Below are positions 33,428 to 46,383 of a stretch of DNA of 61,031 nt, piece by piece; the stretch's first letter is position 1; every line of letters starts with the position of its first letter. This stretch comes from Nocardioides lianchengensis (lineage in GTDB: Bacteria; Actinomycetota; Actinomycetes; Propionibacteriales; Nocardioidaceae). The position numbers were made by a program, and so were the translations under genes. The stretch is from assembly GCF_900101465.1 (NCBI RefSeq), contig NZ_FMZM01000017.1, positions 57,396 to 118,426 on the forward strand, given 5' to 3'. The notes beneath the pieces are model-generated. The model saw only the letters and a list, made by a program, of their open reading frames with translations, made no database searches and had not been told where the DNA came from.

Positions 33428-34168
33428 GTGGCCGTGACGGCGCCGACCCCGGGCTCGTCCCGGGGCCGGATGAACATCGGGGAGGTGCTCGACCTCCTGC
33501 GTCCCGACTTCCCGGGCATCACCATCCCGAAGATCCGGTTCCTCGAGGACAAGGGCCTGATCAAGCCCGACCGCACGCCGTCGGGCTACCGGAAGTTCTC
33601 GGCCGAGGACGTCGAGCGGCTGCGCTACGTGCTGCGCATGCAGCGCGACCACTACCTCCCGCTGAAGGTGATCGGAGAGCACCTCGACGCGATCGATCGC
33701 GGCCTCGAGCCGCCGCCGATCGACGCCGTGGTCCCCACGGTCCCGCGGGTCGCGCTCGCGGCCGACGGGCTGCCCTCGCCTGAGTCCTTCCGCCGCAGTG
33801 ACCAGCTGCGGCTCTCCCGGCGCGAGCTGGTCAAGATCGCCGAGATCTCCGAGGACCTCCTCGACCAGCTCGAGCAGTTCGGCCTGATCTCGCCGCGCCC
33901 CGGCACCGGTCACTACGACACCGACTGCCTGGTCATCGCCCAGACCGCCCGCGAGCTCGCCGACTTCGGCTTCGAGCCACGCCACCTGCGTGCGTTCAAG
34001 ACCGCCGCCGACCGCGAGGTCGGCCTGGTCGAGCAGGTCGTCGCCCCCCACAAGCGCGGCCGGGACGCCGCCGCCAAGGCCCGCGCCGAGGAGGCCGTGA
34101 GCGAGATCGCCGCGCTCTCGGTCCGGCTGCACGCGACGCTGGTGAAGGCCGGTCTGCGCTCGTCGTAG
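33428..34168 (+). CDS. ftsR: MerR-family regulator (FtsR-like)
   Basis: A 246-residue regulator: MNIGEVLDLLRPDFPGI and ITIPKIRFLEDKGLI form the winged helix-turn-helix, followed by GYRKFSAEDVERLRYVLRMQRD; the rest is a helical effector domain with no metal-binding cysteines. Its order after garA matches Rv1828 of M. tuberculosis, the orthologue of C. glutamicum FtsR, which activates ftsZ. GTG 33428 is 4 bases after the garA stop. Symbol assigned by synteny and MerR features, not by a search. Confidence 0.8.
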   Translation: MAVTAPTPGSSRGRMNIGEVLDLLRPDFPGITIPKIRFLEDKGLIKPDRTPSGYRKFSAEDVERLRYVLRMQRDHYLPLKVIGEHLDAIDRGLEPPPIDAVVPTVPRVALAADGLPSPESFRRSDQLRLSRRELVKIAEISEDLLDQLEQFGLISPRPGTGHYDTDCLVIAQTARELADFGFEPRHLRAFKTAADREVGLVEQVVAPHKRGRDAAAKARAEEAVSEIAALSVRLHATLVKAGLRSS

Positions 34169-34197
34169 GGCCGTCGGGGCCATGTCGTCGGCCGGAG

Positions 34198-34203
34198 TAG
34201 GGT
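34198..34203 (+). promoter_or_regulatory. -10 element TAGGGT, leaderless promoter
   Basis: TAGGGT ends 6 bases before GTG 34210 of the DUF151 gene. Confidence 0.55.
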
Positions 34204-34209
34204 GGCGAT

Positions 34210-34677
34210 GTGCGCGAAGTGGATGTCATGGGTGTCCGGGTGGAGATGCCGTCGAACCAGCCCATCGTGCTGCTGCGCGAGGTCTCGGGGGAGCGCTACC
34301 TGCCGATCTGGATCGGCGCTGTGGAGGCGACCGCGATCGCCTTCGCCCAGCAGGGAGTGGTGCCGCCCCGGCCGCTGACGCACGACCTGATGAAGGACGT
34401 GCTCGAGGCGACCGGCAACGAGCTGACCGAGGTCCGGATCACCGACGTCAAGGACGGCGTCTTCTTCGCGACGCTGGTCTTCGGGTCCGGCGCCGAGGTG
34501 AGTGCGCGGCCGTCCGACTCGATCGCCCTGGCGCTGCGGACCGGGACCCGGATCGTCTGCGCCGAGGAGGTCCTCGACGAGGCCGGTCTCGCCGTGCCGG
34601 CCGAGCAGGAGGACGAGGTCGAGAAGTTCCGCGAGTTCCTCGACCAGGTCACCCCCGAGGACTTCGAGGCGCAGTAG
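34210..34677 (+). CDS. DUF151 bifunctional nuclease family protein
   Basis: A 155-residue protein with REVDVMGVRVEMPSNQP, LLREVSGERYLPIWIG, MKDVLEATG and a C-terminal helix AEQEDEVEKFREFL: the DUF151 (BFN) family, with conserved RPSDSIALALR at 97-107. Members have nuclease activity or bind nucleic acids; in actinobacteria this gene is conserved in the garA-merR-DUF151-merR order (Rv1829). GTG 34210 is supported by the leaderless -10 box. Confidence 0.88.
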   Translation: MREVDVMGVRVEMPSNQPIVLLREVSGERYLPIWIGAVEATAIAFAQQGVVPPRPLTHDLMKDVLEATGNELTEVRITDVKDGVFFATLVFGSGAEVSARPSDSIALALRTGTRIVCAEEVLDEAGLAVPAEQEDEVEKFREFLDQVTPEDFEAQ

Positions 34678-34682
34678 CCCTC

Positions 34683-34705
34683 ACCCTCAACCTGAGGTTG
34701 AGGGT
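34683..34705. promoter_or_regulatory. Perfect 11-bp palindrome, probable MerR operator
   Basis: ACCCTCAACCT (34683-34693), G, AGGTTGAGGGT (34695-34705). It is perfect and close in form to MerR operators. It lies 48 bases before the -35 (TTGAAC, 34753) of the second merR gene and recurs in broken form upstream of garA. Confidence 0.55.
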
Positions 34706-34752
34706 TGCGACACGCCGCCGACATCTTTGACCACCTCCCGGCGGGGGCATAC

Positions 34753-34781
34753 CTTGAACTGTCTCTGTTGTAACTCCACCG
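34753..34781 (+). promoter_or_regulatory. Promoter of the second merR gene
   Basis: TTGAAC starts at 34753 and TAACTC follows about 12-17 bases after it, in a locally AT-rich stretch (GCATACCTTGAACTGTCTC). A vegetative promoter is likely; the exact -10 is uncertain. Confidence 0.4.
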
Positions 34782-34860
34782 CTGTGGTTGCGCCTCGCGC
34801 TCGGCTTCAGCACCTTCCCCGGTAGTTACGTGCAAACGGAGTAGACCCCCGGAGGACCGT

Positions 34861-35454
34861 GTGAACGAGCACGAGCAGGAGCTGAACCCCGAGGCAGCCG
34901 CGGCTGTCGAGGCTGCCGACGAGCAGGGGCTCCTCTTCACCGATGACGTGTCGCCGTTGCCCAGCGACACCGGCTACCGGGGTCCGACGGCGTGCAACGC
35001 GGCCGGCATCACCTACCGCCAGCTCGACTACTGGGCCCGCACCGGCCTGATCGAGCCGACGGTGCGCGGGGCCAAGGGGTCCGGCTCGCAGCGCCTCTAC
35101 TCCTTCCAGGACATCCTGCTGCTGAAGGTCGTCAAGCGCCTGCTCGACGCCGGCATCTCGCTGCAGCAGATCCGCACCGCGGTCCAGCACCTGCGCGAGC
35201 GGGGGACCGAGGACCTCACCCGGGTCACCCTGATGAGCGACGGCGCCTCGGTCTACGAGTGCACCAGCAACGACGAGGTCATCGACCTGCTCCAAGGTGG
35301 GCAGGGCGTCTTCGGCATCGCGATCGGCGGGGTCTGGCGCGAGATCGAGGGCACGCTCGCCGAGCTGCCCAGCGAGCGCACCGCCGAGGACGCTCCGGCC
35401 GCGAGCGCCAGCGACGAGCTCGCCGCGCGCCGTGCGGCCCGCAACGCCGGTTGA
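34861..35454 (+). CDS. MerR-family regulator, second copy (Rv1830-like)
   Basis: A 197-residue regulator with the recognition part GPTACNAAGITYRQLDYW, RTGLIEPT and QRLYSFQDILLLKVVKRLL, and a short C-terminal domain. No metal-ligand cysteine motif beyond CNAAG. By synteny it corresponds to Rv1830. GTG 34861 follows GGAGGA (34850-34855). The palindrome 34683-34705 upstream suggests autoregulation or control by the other MerR. Its extended acidic N-terminus is unusual. Confidence 0.88.
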   Translation: MNEHEQELNPEAAAAVEAADEQGLLFTDDVSPLPSDTGYRGPTACNAAGITYRQLDYWARTGLIEPTVRGAKGSGSQRLYSFQDILLLKVVKRLLDAGISLQQIRTAVQHLRERGTEDLTRVTLMSDGASVYECTSNDEVIDLLQGGQGVFGIAIGGVWREIEGTLAELPSERTAEDAPAASASDELAARRAARNAG

Positions 35455-35506
35455 CGATTCGGCGACACATCGACTCGACCACAGGTCGACATATCGACAT
35501 CTGCGC

Positions 35507-35534
35507 GGTCCGCCGCCCTTCGGGGTGGCGGACC
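35507..35534 (+). terminator. UUCG-loop terminator after the second merR gene
   Basis: GGTCCGCC(G)CCC (35507-35518) pairs with GGG(T)GGCGGACC (35523-35534) over a TTCG tetraloop, a 12-bp stem with one G-T pair. It lies before the -10 TAGATT (35552-35557) of the riboswitch transcript. Confidence 0.65.
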
Positions 35535-35551
35535 GTTCGCGTTGCGGCTGG

Positions 35552-35557
35552 TAGATT
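35552..35557 (+). promoter_or_regulatory. -10 element TAGATT for the riboswitch-gcvP transcript
   Basis: TAGATT predicts a start near 35564, just before the glycine riboswitch. Confidence 0.45.
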
Positions 35558-35573
35558 CTGATCTGCTGACCAT

Positions 35574-35697
35574 CCCGCGCGGGAGAGTCCTCGACCGGTT
35601 CGCCGGGCGGGGCGCCGAAGGGGCAATTCCTCCCCGGAACCTCTCAGGCCACCGGACCGCGTGGAGCAGGCGACTCTGGAGGAGCGACGGTGCTCCG
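35574..35697 (+). ncRNA. Glycine riboswitch
   Basis: The segment contains the conserved blocks of the gcvT-motif aptamer in the right order: GCGGGAGAGTCC, GGGGCGCCGAAGGGGCAA, CCCCGGAACCTCTCAGG, CACCGGACCG and GACTCTGGAG. Only one full aptamer is evident. It is followed by a short GGAGC/GCTCC hairpin (35681-35696), consistent with a single-aptamer (ghost-type) arrangement. It lies 49 bases before the TTG start of gcvP, and glycine binding would turn on glycine cleavage. Confidence 0.93.
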
Positions 35698-35745
35698 ACA
35701 GAGGGGGAGGCCGATCGACCCATCTTCTGGATTCGAGGAGCCCCG

Positions 35746-38613
<2,868 letters not shown>

Positions 38614-38632
38614 CGCCGAGTCAACAGGAGTT

Positions 38633-38671
38633 GAGGGCCGAGTCAGCACCAGTAGTGCTGACTCGGCCCTC
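38633..38671. terminator. Long bidirectional terminator hairpin
   Basis: GAGGGCCGAGTCAGCAC (38633-38649) pairs perfectly with GTGCTGACTCGGCCCTC (38655-38671), 17 bp with a 5-base loop. It lies between convergent gcvP and the 38678 gene. Its sequence is close to the hairpin at 51596-51632. Confidence 0.85.
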
Positions 38672-38677
38672 GACTGG

Positions 38678-39202
38678 TCAGCCCACGTCCTCCTTGGTGA
38701 CCTGGACGTCGTAGCGGAAGGCCGGGGCGCAGGTGAGCGGGACCCGGCTCTTGCGGTAGGTCAGGGTCAGGTCGGTGCGGAGGCGGCGGTGGAAGCCGTC
38801 CGCGACGATGTGCTGGCCGGCGTCGTCGAACTCGTCGTGGACGGCGATGCGCGGACCGGTCTTCCTGGCCACGCCCGTGACGGCGGCCCGCCGGCCCTGG
38901 ACCCGGACGGTGGCCTCTACTCGCCGGCCGGCCCACAGGCTCGTCGTGGTGCTCCTCGATCCGTGGACCCCTCCCGCGTCCGGATCGCCGATGACGACGG
39001 AGACGGAGTTGCCGTAGGTGTCGTTCTCGTAGACCTCGACCACGACCTGCCTCTCCTTCAGGGTGCCGGTGCAGACGAGGACGACGCCACGCTCCCGGAC
39101 GGACTCGGGGCCTGCGGTCGCGGAGGCGGGCGTGAACGCCACGCCGGCGACCGTCCCGATCAGGGAGACGGTGGCGAGGGCGAGGCGGGTGGTGCTGTGC
39201 AT
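38678..39202 (-). CDS. Secreted hypothetical protein
   Basis: A 174-residue protein with a Sec signal peptide (MHSTTRLALATVSLIGTVAGV, cleavage near SATA) and a basic, beta-rich mature part, with Cys in LVCTGT and LTCAPA that may form a disulfide. I do not recognise a domain. It converges on gcvP through the shared terminator. Function unknown; location extracellular. Confidence 0.7.
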   Translation of the reverse strand: MHSTTRLALATVSLIGTVAGVAFTPASATAGPESVRERGVVLVCTGTLKERQVVVEVYENDTYGNSVSVVIGDPDAGGVHGSRSTTTSLWAGRRVEATVRVQGRRAAVTGVARKTGPRIAVHDEFDDAGQHIVADGFHRRLRTDLTLTYRKSRVPLTCAPAFRYDVQVTKEDVG

Positions 39203-39269
39203 GGTGGTGCTCCTGGTGCGTCGTGTCGGTTGTCGGGAGGGATACGCCCGACCACGGCACCGGGTTGCG

Positions 39270-40672
39270 TCACTGCGCCTGCGACACGCTCGACATGTTG
39301 AAGTCCGGGACCCGCAGGGCGGGGGTCGCCGTACGGGAGAAGTAGTCGTCGCCCCACTCGCGGCTGAAGCTCGGGACCGTCGCGGACGCGTGGGTGAACC
39401 GGCCGAGCAGGTCGATCGGGCTCTCGTTGAACCGGAAGTTGTTGACCGCGCCGGTGATCTCGCCGTTCTCGACGAGGTAGACGCCGTCGCGGGTGAGCCC
39501 GGTGAGGAGCAGCGACTGCGGGTCGACCTCGCGGATGTACCAGAGGCAGGTCAGCAGCAGGCCGCGCTCGGTGCCGGCGACCAGGTCCTCGACGGAGCCG
39601 GTGGCGCCGTCGACGCTCAGCACCAGGTTGTCGATGGCCGGGGTGACCGGCTGCGAGGTCATCGCGGCGGAGTGCCGGGTCTGCAGCAGCGCGGTCAGCT
39701 CGCCGTCGCGGATCCAGTCGGTGCGCACCAGGGGCAGGCCGTTGTCGAAGACGCTGGACTCGTTGCCGGAGCGCGAGGCCACGGCGAAGGGCGCGCACTC
39801 CAGGGCGGGGTACGACGGATCGGAGAACAGACCGACCCCGGGGTGGGCGATCCGCTCGCCGATCCGGGTGCCGGCGCCGCGCCGGCTGTAGACCGACTGG
39901 CCCTCCCAGGCGACCCGGGCGCCGGCGTACCAGTAGGCGTCGATCATCAGGTCGGCGACCGCGGTCGGCGGCAGGATGGTGTCGTAGCGGCCGGCCGGCA
40001 GCGCGACCTGCCGAGCGCCCCAGCCGAGCCGCTGCGCGAGCGTGGCGTCCATGGCGAGCGCGTCGACGTCGGTGAAGTCGCGGGTGGCGCCCCCGACCCA
40101 GGCGCTCTGGGTGAGGTCGGCCGTCTTGCCGGTGCAGCCGTAGTGGCCGGTCGGCTGGACGTGCCGCAGCCGGAGCCCGGTCGTCGAGCCGAGGTAGGTG
40201 GTGGTGACCTCGTGGTTGACGAAGCCGTAGAGGACGCGGTCGGCCGCCGTGGCCCGGCCGAAGGCCTCGCCCAGCGCGGGGGCGAAGGCGTCGTACACGT
40301 GGACGTCGGTGGGGACCGACCCGTCGGCCCAGTCGGGGGAGACCCGGTCGCGGACCAGGTCGGCGGCGTCCTCGGCGGGTGATCCCGCCCGGGCGGCGGC
40401 GTCGGCGGCCTCCACGAGCGCGGTGACCTGGGCCTGGGTGGTCGCGCTGCCGGTGACCGAGCCGGTCGAGACACCGGCGGCGGTGCGGACGAACGAGATC
40501 ACCGTGACGGTCACGCCGTGCATCACGCCGTTCGTGGTCAGGGTGTTGTTGGCCCAGCGCAGGTTGGCACTGGTCTTGTCGTGGACGAGGACGACGCAGT
40601 CGTCGGCCAGCGTGGTGGCGACCGCGTGCTCGACGAAGGACTGGGGGGACAGCGTCGACTGCTGGGTGGTCA

Positions 40673-40673
<1 letters not shown>
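39270..40673 (-). CDS. tldE: TldE/PmbA-type metallopeptidase subunit
   Basis: A 467-residue protein of the TldD/PmbA family without the HExxxH site, i.e. the TldE-like partner. Signatures GFVNHEVTTTYLGSTTGLRLR and SVYSRRGAGTRIGERI are visible. Its ATG 40673 shares a base with the stop of tldD (TGATG). TldD/TldE cleave peptides such as modified natural products and unfolded ribosomal peptides; substrates here unknown. Confidence 0.9.
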
Positions 40674-42196
<1,523 letters not shown>

Positions 42197-42203
42197 GCGA
42201 CCG

Positions 42204-42209
42204 AACCTA
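42204..42209 (-). promoter_or_regulatory. -10 element TAGGTT, leaderless promoter of tldD-tldE
   Basis: On the minus strand TAGGTT spans 42209 to 42204, 7 bases before ATG 42196. Confidence 0.55.
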
Positions 42210-42219
42210 CCCGAGGCGA

Positions 42220-45150
42220 TCAGCCCGTGACCGCGATCGTCGAGCCGGTTCGGGCCTTGGTCACGACGAGCTGGGTGGGGATCCGGTCGCGCATCTCCGC
42301 GACGTGGCTGACGACGCCGACGACGCGACCCCCGTCGCGCAGCGAGTCGAGCGTGTCGAGCACGTCGTCGAGGGTGTCGGCGTCGAGAGCGCCGAAGCCC
42401 TCGTCGACGAACAGGGTGTCGAGGTCGGCGCCTCCGGTCTCCTGGGTGATCACGTCGGCGAGGCCGAGGGCGAGCGCGAGCGACACGACGAAGGTCTCGC
42501 CGCCGGAGAGGGTCGCCGGGTCCCGGGACTCGCCGGACCAGTCGTCGCGGATCAGCAGGCTCAGGCCACCACGGGTCTCCCCGGCCCCGCGGTGGCCGGT
42601 GTGCTCGAGGGAGTAGCGCTGGTCGCTCATCCGGGCCAGCCGCTCGTTGGCGGCCGCGACGACCTGGGAGAGCCGGTAGGCGAGGACATAGGCGGACAGG
42701 CGCATCTGGAGCCGGTTGTCGGGGGCCTTTCCCTCGACGAAGCTCGCCAGGCGGGTGGTCAGGTCGAGCTCGGCGCGCACCGGCGCCCAGCGCTGGAGTG
42801 CGCCGCCCAGCTCGGAGACGAGGAGGGAGAGCCGCTCCACGCGACCGGAGCCGGCCTGCTCGGTCGCGCGGGCGGTGGTGAGGGCGCGATGGGCCCGGTC
42901 GTGGGCGCGGGTGAGCGCCCGGAGGTCGGGCGGCGGGAAGAGGCCGACCTGGTCGGCGCCGGGCTCGGCGAGGATCGCCTCGGCGTTGGCGAGCCGGCGG
43001 TCGTGGTCGGCCACCTGGGCGGCGAGCCGCTCGAGCACGTCGGGCGCGAGCGCCGCGGCGGCCGCGGCGGCCGGGTCGTCGAACCCGGCGTCCCGGGCTG
43101 CGGCGTCGAGGGCGGTCGCGGACTCCGACGCCCGGGCCGCGGCCGCGTCGCGGGCGTCGAGGGCCAGCAGGAGGGCGCGGGCGTCCCGGTCCCGGTCGTG
43201 GAGGTCGGCCTCGAGGTCGTCGAGGGATCCGTGGGGCGTGGGCTCCAGCAGCCGGGTCACCTCGGCCCGGTGGGAGACGGCCTCCTGGCCGAGCAGGCGC
43301 AGGGACGCGGTGGTCTCGGCCGCGTCGGCCTCCAGTCGGCGGGCGGTCTCGGCGGTCGCAGCGAGCTCGGACTCGGTCGCGGCGAGCGTCCGCTCCAGGC
43401 CGGGGACGCCGGCGGCGGTCGCGCGGAGGCCGCCGTGCCGGGCACGGAGCTCGTCGAGCTCGGCGGGGTCGCCGGCTCGCTCGGTGACGACGGCGTGGCG
43501 GGTGGCGAGGTCGCGGGCCTCCTCCTCCCGGAGGTGCTCGAGCGCGGCGGCCGCGTCGACGGCCTTGTGGGCGGCCTTCTCGGCGGACGCATCCGGTGCG
43601 TCCGCCGACCGGGCCGCCTTGTGGGGGTGCTCATGGGAGCCGCAGACCGGGCAGCTCTCGCCCACCACGAGCGCGTGGGCGATCTCAGCGGCCATGCCCT
43701 CCAGCCGGGCCTGACGCAGGTCCAGCCAGGTCGTACGACGGGTCAGGGTCTGCTCGCGCGCCTCGGCGTGCTCGGCCCGGGCCCGCTCCAGCAGGGCGGT
43801 CAGCCCGGTCGGCCCGCTCAGCTCGTCGTGGGCGGCCAGCCGGGCGGCGGCCGACTCGACCGTCGCCGCGGCAGCGCGGGCCTCCTCGAGAGACTCCCGC
43901 AGCGTGGCGATCCGGGTCGGGAGCTCACCGGACCGCTCGCTCGCCACCCGGAGGGCCTCGGTGACCTCACGGCCGTGCTCCTGCAGCTCGGCGAGCCGCT
44001 GGTCGAGCTCGACCAGCCGGTCGGCCCGCGGCCGGAGCGCCCGCACGCGCGCGGAGGCGTCCGCCAGCTCGGCCACGGTGGTCTCCACGGACGTGCGCTC
44101 GACCCCGACCGGTACGTCGGCCGCCGCGACCTCGTGGGCCTCCCGCGCGGCACGCGCGACCCGCCACAGCGGCATGACCGACGCCGCCCGCCGACCGGCG
44201 TCGACCCGCTCGCGGGCGGAGGCGTGCTCGTCGGCGGCACCGATGAGCAGGGCGTGCTCGGCCGCGGCCGCCTCGACCCGCGCCTGCTGGTCGGCGGTCG
44301 CCCGACCGGAGTCGAGGGCGGAGCGGGCCGACCGCTCGACCTGGGTCGCCGCGTGGGTCGCCGCCGCCGAGCCGGCCAGGGCGCCGCGCGCCTCGGCGAG
44401 CAGGCGGTCCGACCACGAAGCCAGCGACCCGGCCTCGGCCGGGGCCGTCAGGTCGCGCACGTCCCACTCGTCGGGCAGGGGCGTGGTCGCCGCTTCCGAG
44501 ACCCGGCTGACCAGGTCGGCGACGTCCTGGTGAGCGGTCTCCGACGAGCGCCGCAGCTCGAGGCGGCGGTCGCGCAGCCACCGCTCGACGTCCTCGAACC
44601 GGCCGGTGCGGAAGAGCCGCTGGAGCAGCTGGTGGCGCTCCTCCGAGCGCGAGCGCAGGAAGGCCTGGAAGCGCCCCTGGGGGAGCATCGCGACCTGGGT
44701 GAACTGGGTGAGGTTCATGCCGACGAGACGGCTGATCAGGTGGCCGGCCTCGTCGAGGCGGCTGGTGAGCGGCGCCCACTCGCCGGAGATCCGCTCGGAG
44801 ACCGTGACCGAGGCCTGCTGGGAGGTGGTGCCCGAGCCGCGCTTCTTGGGTCGCTCCCACGCGGGGGAGCGGACCAGTCGGAAGCGACGTCCGGACAGGG
44901 TCGCCTCGAGGGTGACCCGGGGGGCGACTCCCGAGGCGGCCTGATCGGACCGCAGCCGGCGCGCGGTCGCGCGGTCACCGGGGACGTCGCCGTAGAGCGC
45001 GAAGCAGACCGCGTCGAGGACGCTGGTCTTGCCGGCGCCGGTCGGGCCGGAGAGCAGGAAGAGCCCGGCACCGGAGAGCTGGTCGAAGTCGACCTCGACC
45101 GTGTCGGGGAACGGGCCGAAGGCGGTGATCTCGAGGTGGTGCAGGCGCAT
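42220..45150 (-). CDS. sbcC: Exonuclease SbcC (SMC-type ATPase)
   Basis: A 976-residue SMC-like ATPase: Walker A GPTGAGKTS (35-43), two long coiled-coil arms, a zinc hook CPVC (Cys500, Cys503) at the middle, and a C-terminal half with signature LSGGETFVVSLALALGL and Walker B DTLFVDEGFGALD. With SbcD it processes hairpin and blocked DNA ends. ATG 45150 shares one base with the stop of sbcD. Confidence 0.96.
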   Translation of the reverse strand: MRLHHLEITAFGPFPDTVEVDFDQLSGAGLFLLSGPTGAGKTSVLDAVCFALYGDVPGDRATARRLRSDQAASGVAPRVTLEATLSGRRFRLVRSPAWERPKKRGSGTTSQQASVTVSERISGEWAPLTSRLDEAGHLISRLVGMNLTQFTQVAMLPQGRFQAFLRSRSEERHQLLQRLFRTGRFEDVERWLRDRRLELRRSSETAHQDVADLVSRVSEAATTPLPDEWDVRDLTAPAEAGSLASWSDRLLAEARGALAGSAAATHAATQVERSARSALDSGRATADQQARVEAAAAEHALLIGAADEHASARERVDAGRRAASVMPLWRVARAAREAHEVAAADVPVGVERTSVETTVAELADASARVRALRPRADRLVELDQRLAELQEHGREVTEALRVASERSGELPTRIATLRESLEEARAAAATVESAAARLAAHDELSGPTGLTALLERARAEHAEAREQTLTRRTTWLDLRQARLEGMAAEIAHALVVGESCPVCGSHEHPHKAARSADAPDASAEKAAHKAVDAAAALEHLREEEARDLATRHAVVTERAGDPAELDELRARHGGLRATAAGVPGLERTLAATESELAATAETARRLEADAAETTASLRLLGQEAVSHRAEVTRLLEPTPHGSLDDLEADLHDRDRDARALLLALDARDAAAARASESATALDAAARDAGFDDPAAAAAAALAPDVLERLAAQVADHDRRLANAEAILAEPGADQVGLFPPPDLRALTRAHDRAHRALTTARATEQAGSGRVERLSLLVSELGGALQRWAPVRAELDLTTRLASFVEGKAPDNRLQMRLSAYVLAYRLSQVVAAANERLARMSDQRYSLEHTGHRGAGETRGGLSLLIRDDWSGESRDPATLSGGETFVVSLALALGLADVITQETGGADLDTLFVDEGFGALDADTLDDVLDTLDSLRDGGRVVGVVSHVAEMRDRIPTQLVVTKARTGSTIAVTG

Positions 45151-46325
45151 CAGTCGTCCTCCCCGCTCTCGGTGAAGACGGTGTCGACGTCGGGGTCGTC
45201 GCAGCAGGCGTCGACGGCACGGAACAGCAGCGTCGTCTCCTCCTCGGTCGGCGCGACCCCGCGCAGGTCGGTCATGAACTCGTGGGCGACGTCGTGGTCG
45301 GTGCGGCCGTGGGTGCGCGCGGCCGGCAGCGCGCCCAGACCCGGCACCGCGGCCTCGAAGCCGAGCAGCAGGGTGTGGGGGAAGCGGTCGCGCAGCCGGT
45401 CCATCGCCCGGGTCGGACGCACGGCGTCGGTGAGGGTGACCTGAACCCAGGCGTCCTCGTGGACGGCCAGAGCGGGGTCGACCAGCAGCGCGTCCAGCTC
45501 GCCGCGCAGCCGGGCGAGCCGGCGCGGGACCGGGGCCTCGACGAACGTCGCGGAGGTGACGCCCGCGGGGCCGAGGTCGACCAGCCAGGAGCCCTTGCGC
45601 TGATCGGCCTCCGAGAACGAGTAGGCCAGCGGCGATCCGCTGTAGCGCACCGCGTCAGTGAGCGTGTGAGGGCCGTGGAGGTGGCCCAGCGCGGTGTAGG
45701 AGATCCCGTCGAACACCGACGTCGGCACCCGGGAGACGCCGCCGACGCTGATGTCGCGCTCGGAGTCACTGGGCTCGGCGCCGGCCACGAAGGCGTGGGC
45801 GAGGACGACCGAGCGGGTGGCGGCGGAGCGGCCCGTCAGGTCGGAGCGGACCCGCCGCATCGCCTCGGCCAGGGCCGCCTCGTGGGAGCGGGCGGCCAGG
45901 CCCCAGGGCTCGCGGACCGCGTCGGGGTCGAGGTAGGGGATGCCGTGGATCGCGACCGGGCCGTGCTCGTCCTCCAGCAGCACCGGCGTGCCGACCCGGC
46001 CCGCGTCGGTGCGGATGAAGACGCCCGCCGCGTCGATCAGCCGCGAGCTGAAGCCGAGCCGCTGCGCGGAGTCGTGGTTGCCGCTCGTCAGGACGACCTG
46101 GGCCCGGGAGGCGGCCAACCGGGCGAGGGCCTCGTCGGCCAGTCGGACCGCGTCGACGTGGGGGAGGGCGCGGTCGTAGACGTCGCCGGCCACCAGCACC
46201 ACGTCGACCCGCTCGGAGTCGACCACCTCGAGCAGGTGGTCGACGTACGCCGCCTGGTGGGTCAGCATCCCCTCGCGGTGGAACGACCGGCCGAGGTGCC
46301 AGTCGGAGGTGTGGAGGAGGCGCAC
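45150..46325 (-). CDS. sbcD: Exonuclease SbcD (Mre11-type nuclease)
   Basis: A 391-residue metallophosphoesterase nuclease. Metal-binding motifs: SDWHLG (Asp8, His10), VAGDVYDRA (47-53) and SGNHD (81-85), with HAFVAG and ALGHLHGPH further on. It makes the nuclease head of the SbcCD complex. GTG 46325 lies 6 bases after TAGGTT (46337-46332). Confidence 0.95.
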   Translation of the reverse strand: MRLLHTSDWHLGRSFHREGMLTHQAAYVDHLLEVVDSERVDVVLVAGDVYDRALPHVDAVRLADEALARLAASRAQVVLTSGNHDSAQRLGFSSRLIDAAGVFIRTDAGRVGTPVLLEDEHGPVAIHGIPYLDPDAVREPWGLAARSHEAALAEAMRRVRSDLTGRSAATRSVVLAHAFVAGAEPSDSERDISVGGVSRVPTSVFDGISYTALGHLHGPHTLTDAVRYSGSPLAYSFSEADQRKGSWLVDLGPAGVTSATFVEAPVPRRLARLRGELDALLVDPALAVHEDAWVQVTLTDAVRPTRAMDRLRDRFPHTLLLGFEAAVPGLGALPAARTHGRTDHDVAHEFMTDLRGVAPTEEETTLLFRAVDACCDDPDVDTVFTESGEDD

Positions 46326-46331
46326 AGGACG

Positions 46332-46337
46332 AACCTA
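46332..46337 (-). promoter_or_regulatory. -10 element TAGGTT, leaderless promoter of sbcD-sbcC
   Basis: On the minus strand TAGGTT spans 46337 to 46332, 6 bases before GTG 46325. Confidence 0.55.
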
Positions 46338-46383
46338 GGAGGCGGCACCGACAAGCCGGCGTCCCCACGCCGGGTGTGATCGA

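Noticed and set aside
35461..35500. parS-like or other segregation site in repeated TCGAC motifs
   Set aside because: No match to the parS consensus; only short GTCGAC repeats.
35542..35745. N-terminal extension of the gcvP frame
   Set aside because: This stretch is the glycine riboswitch and leader; the TTG at 35746 with GAGGAG starts the conserved protein.
42304..45444. 1046-residue plus-strand open frame opposite sbcC
   Set aside because: Gly/Arg-rich shadow with no motif; sbcC on the minus strand has Walker motifs and a zinc hook.
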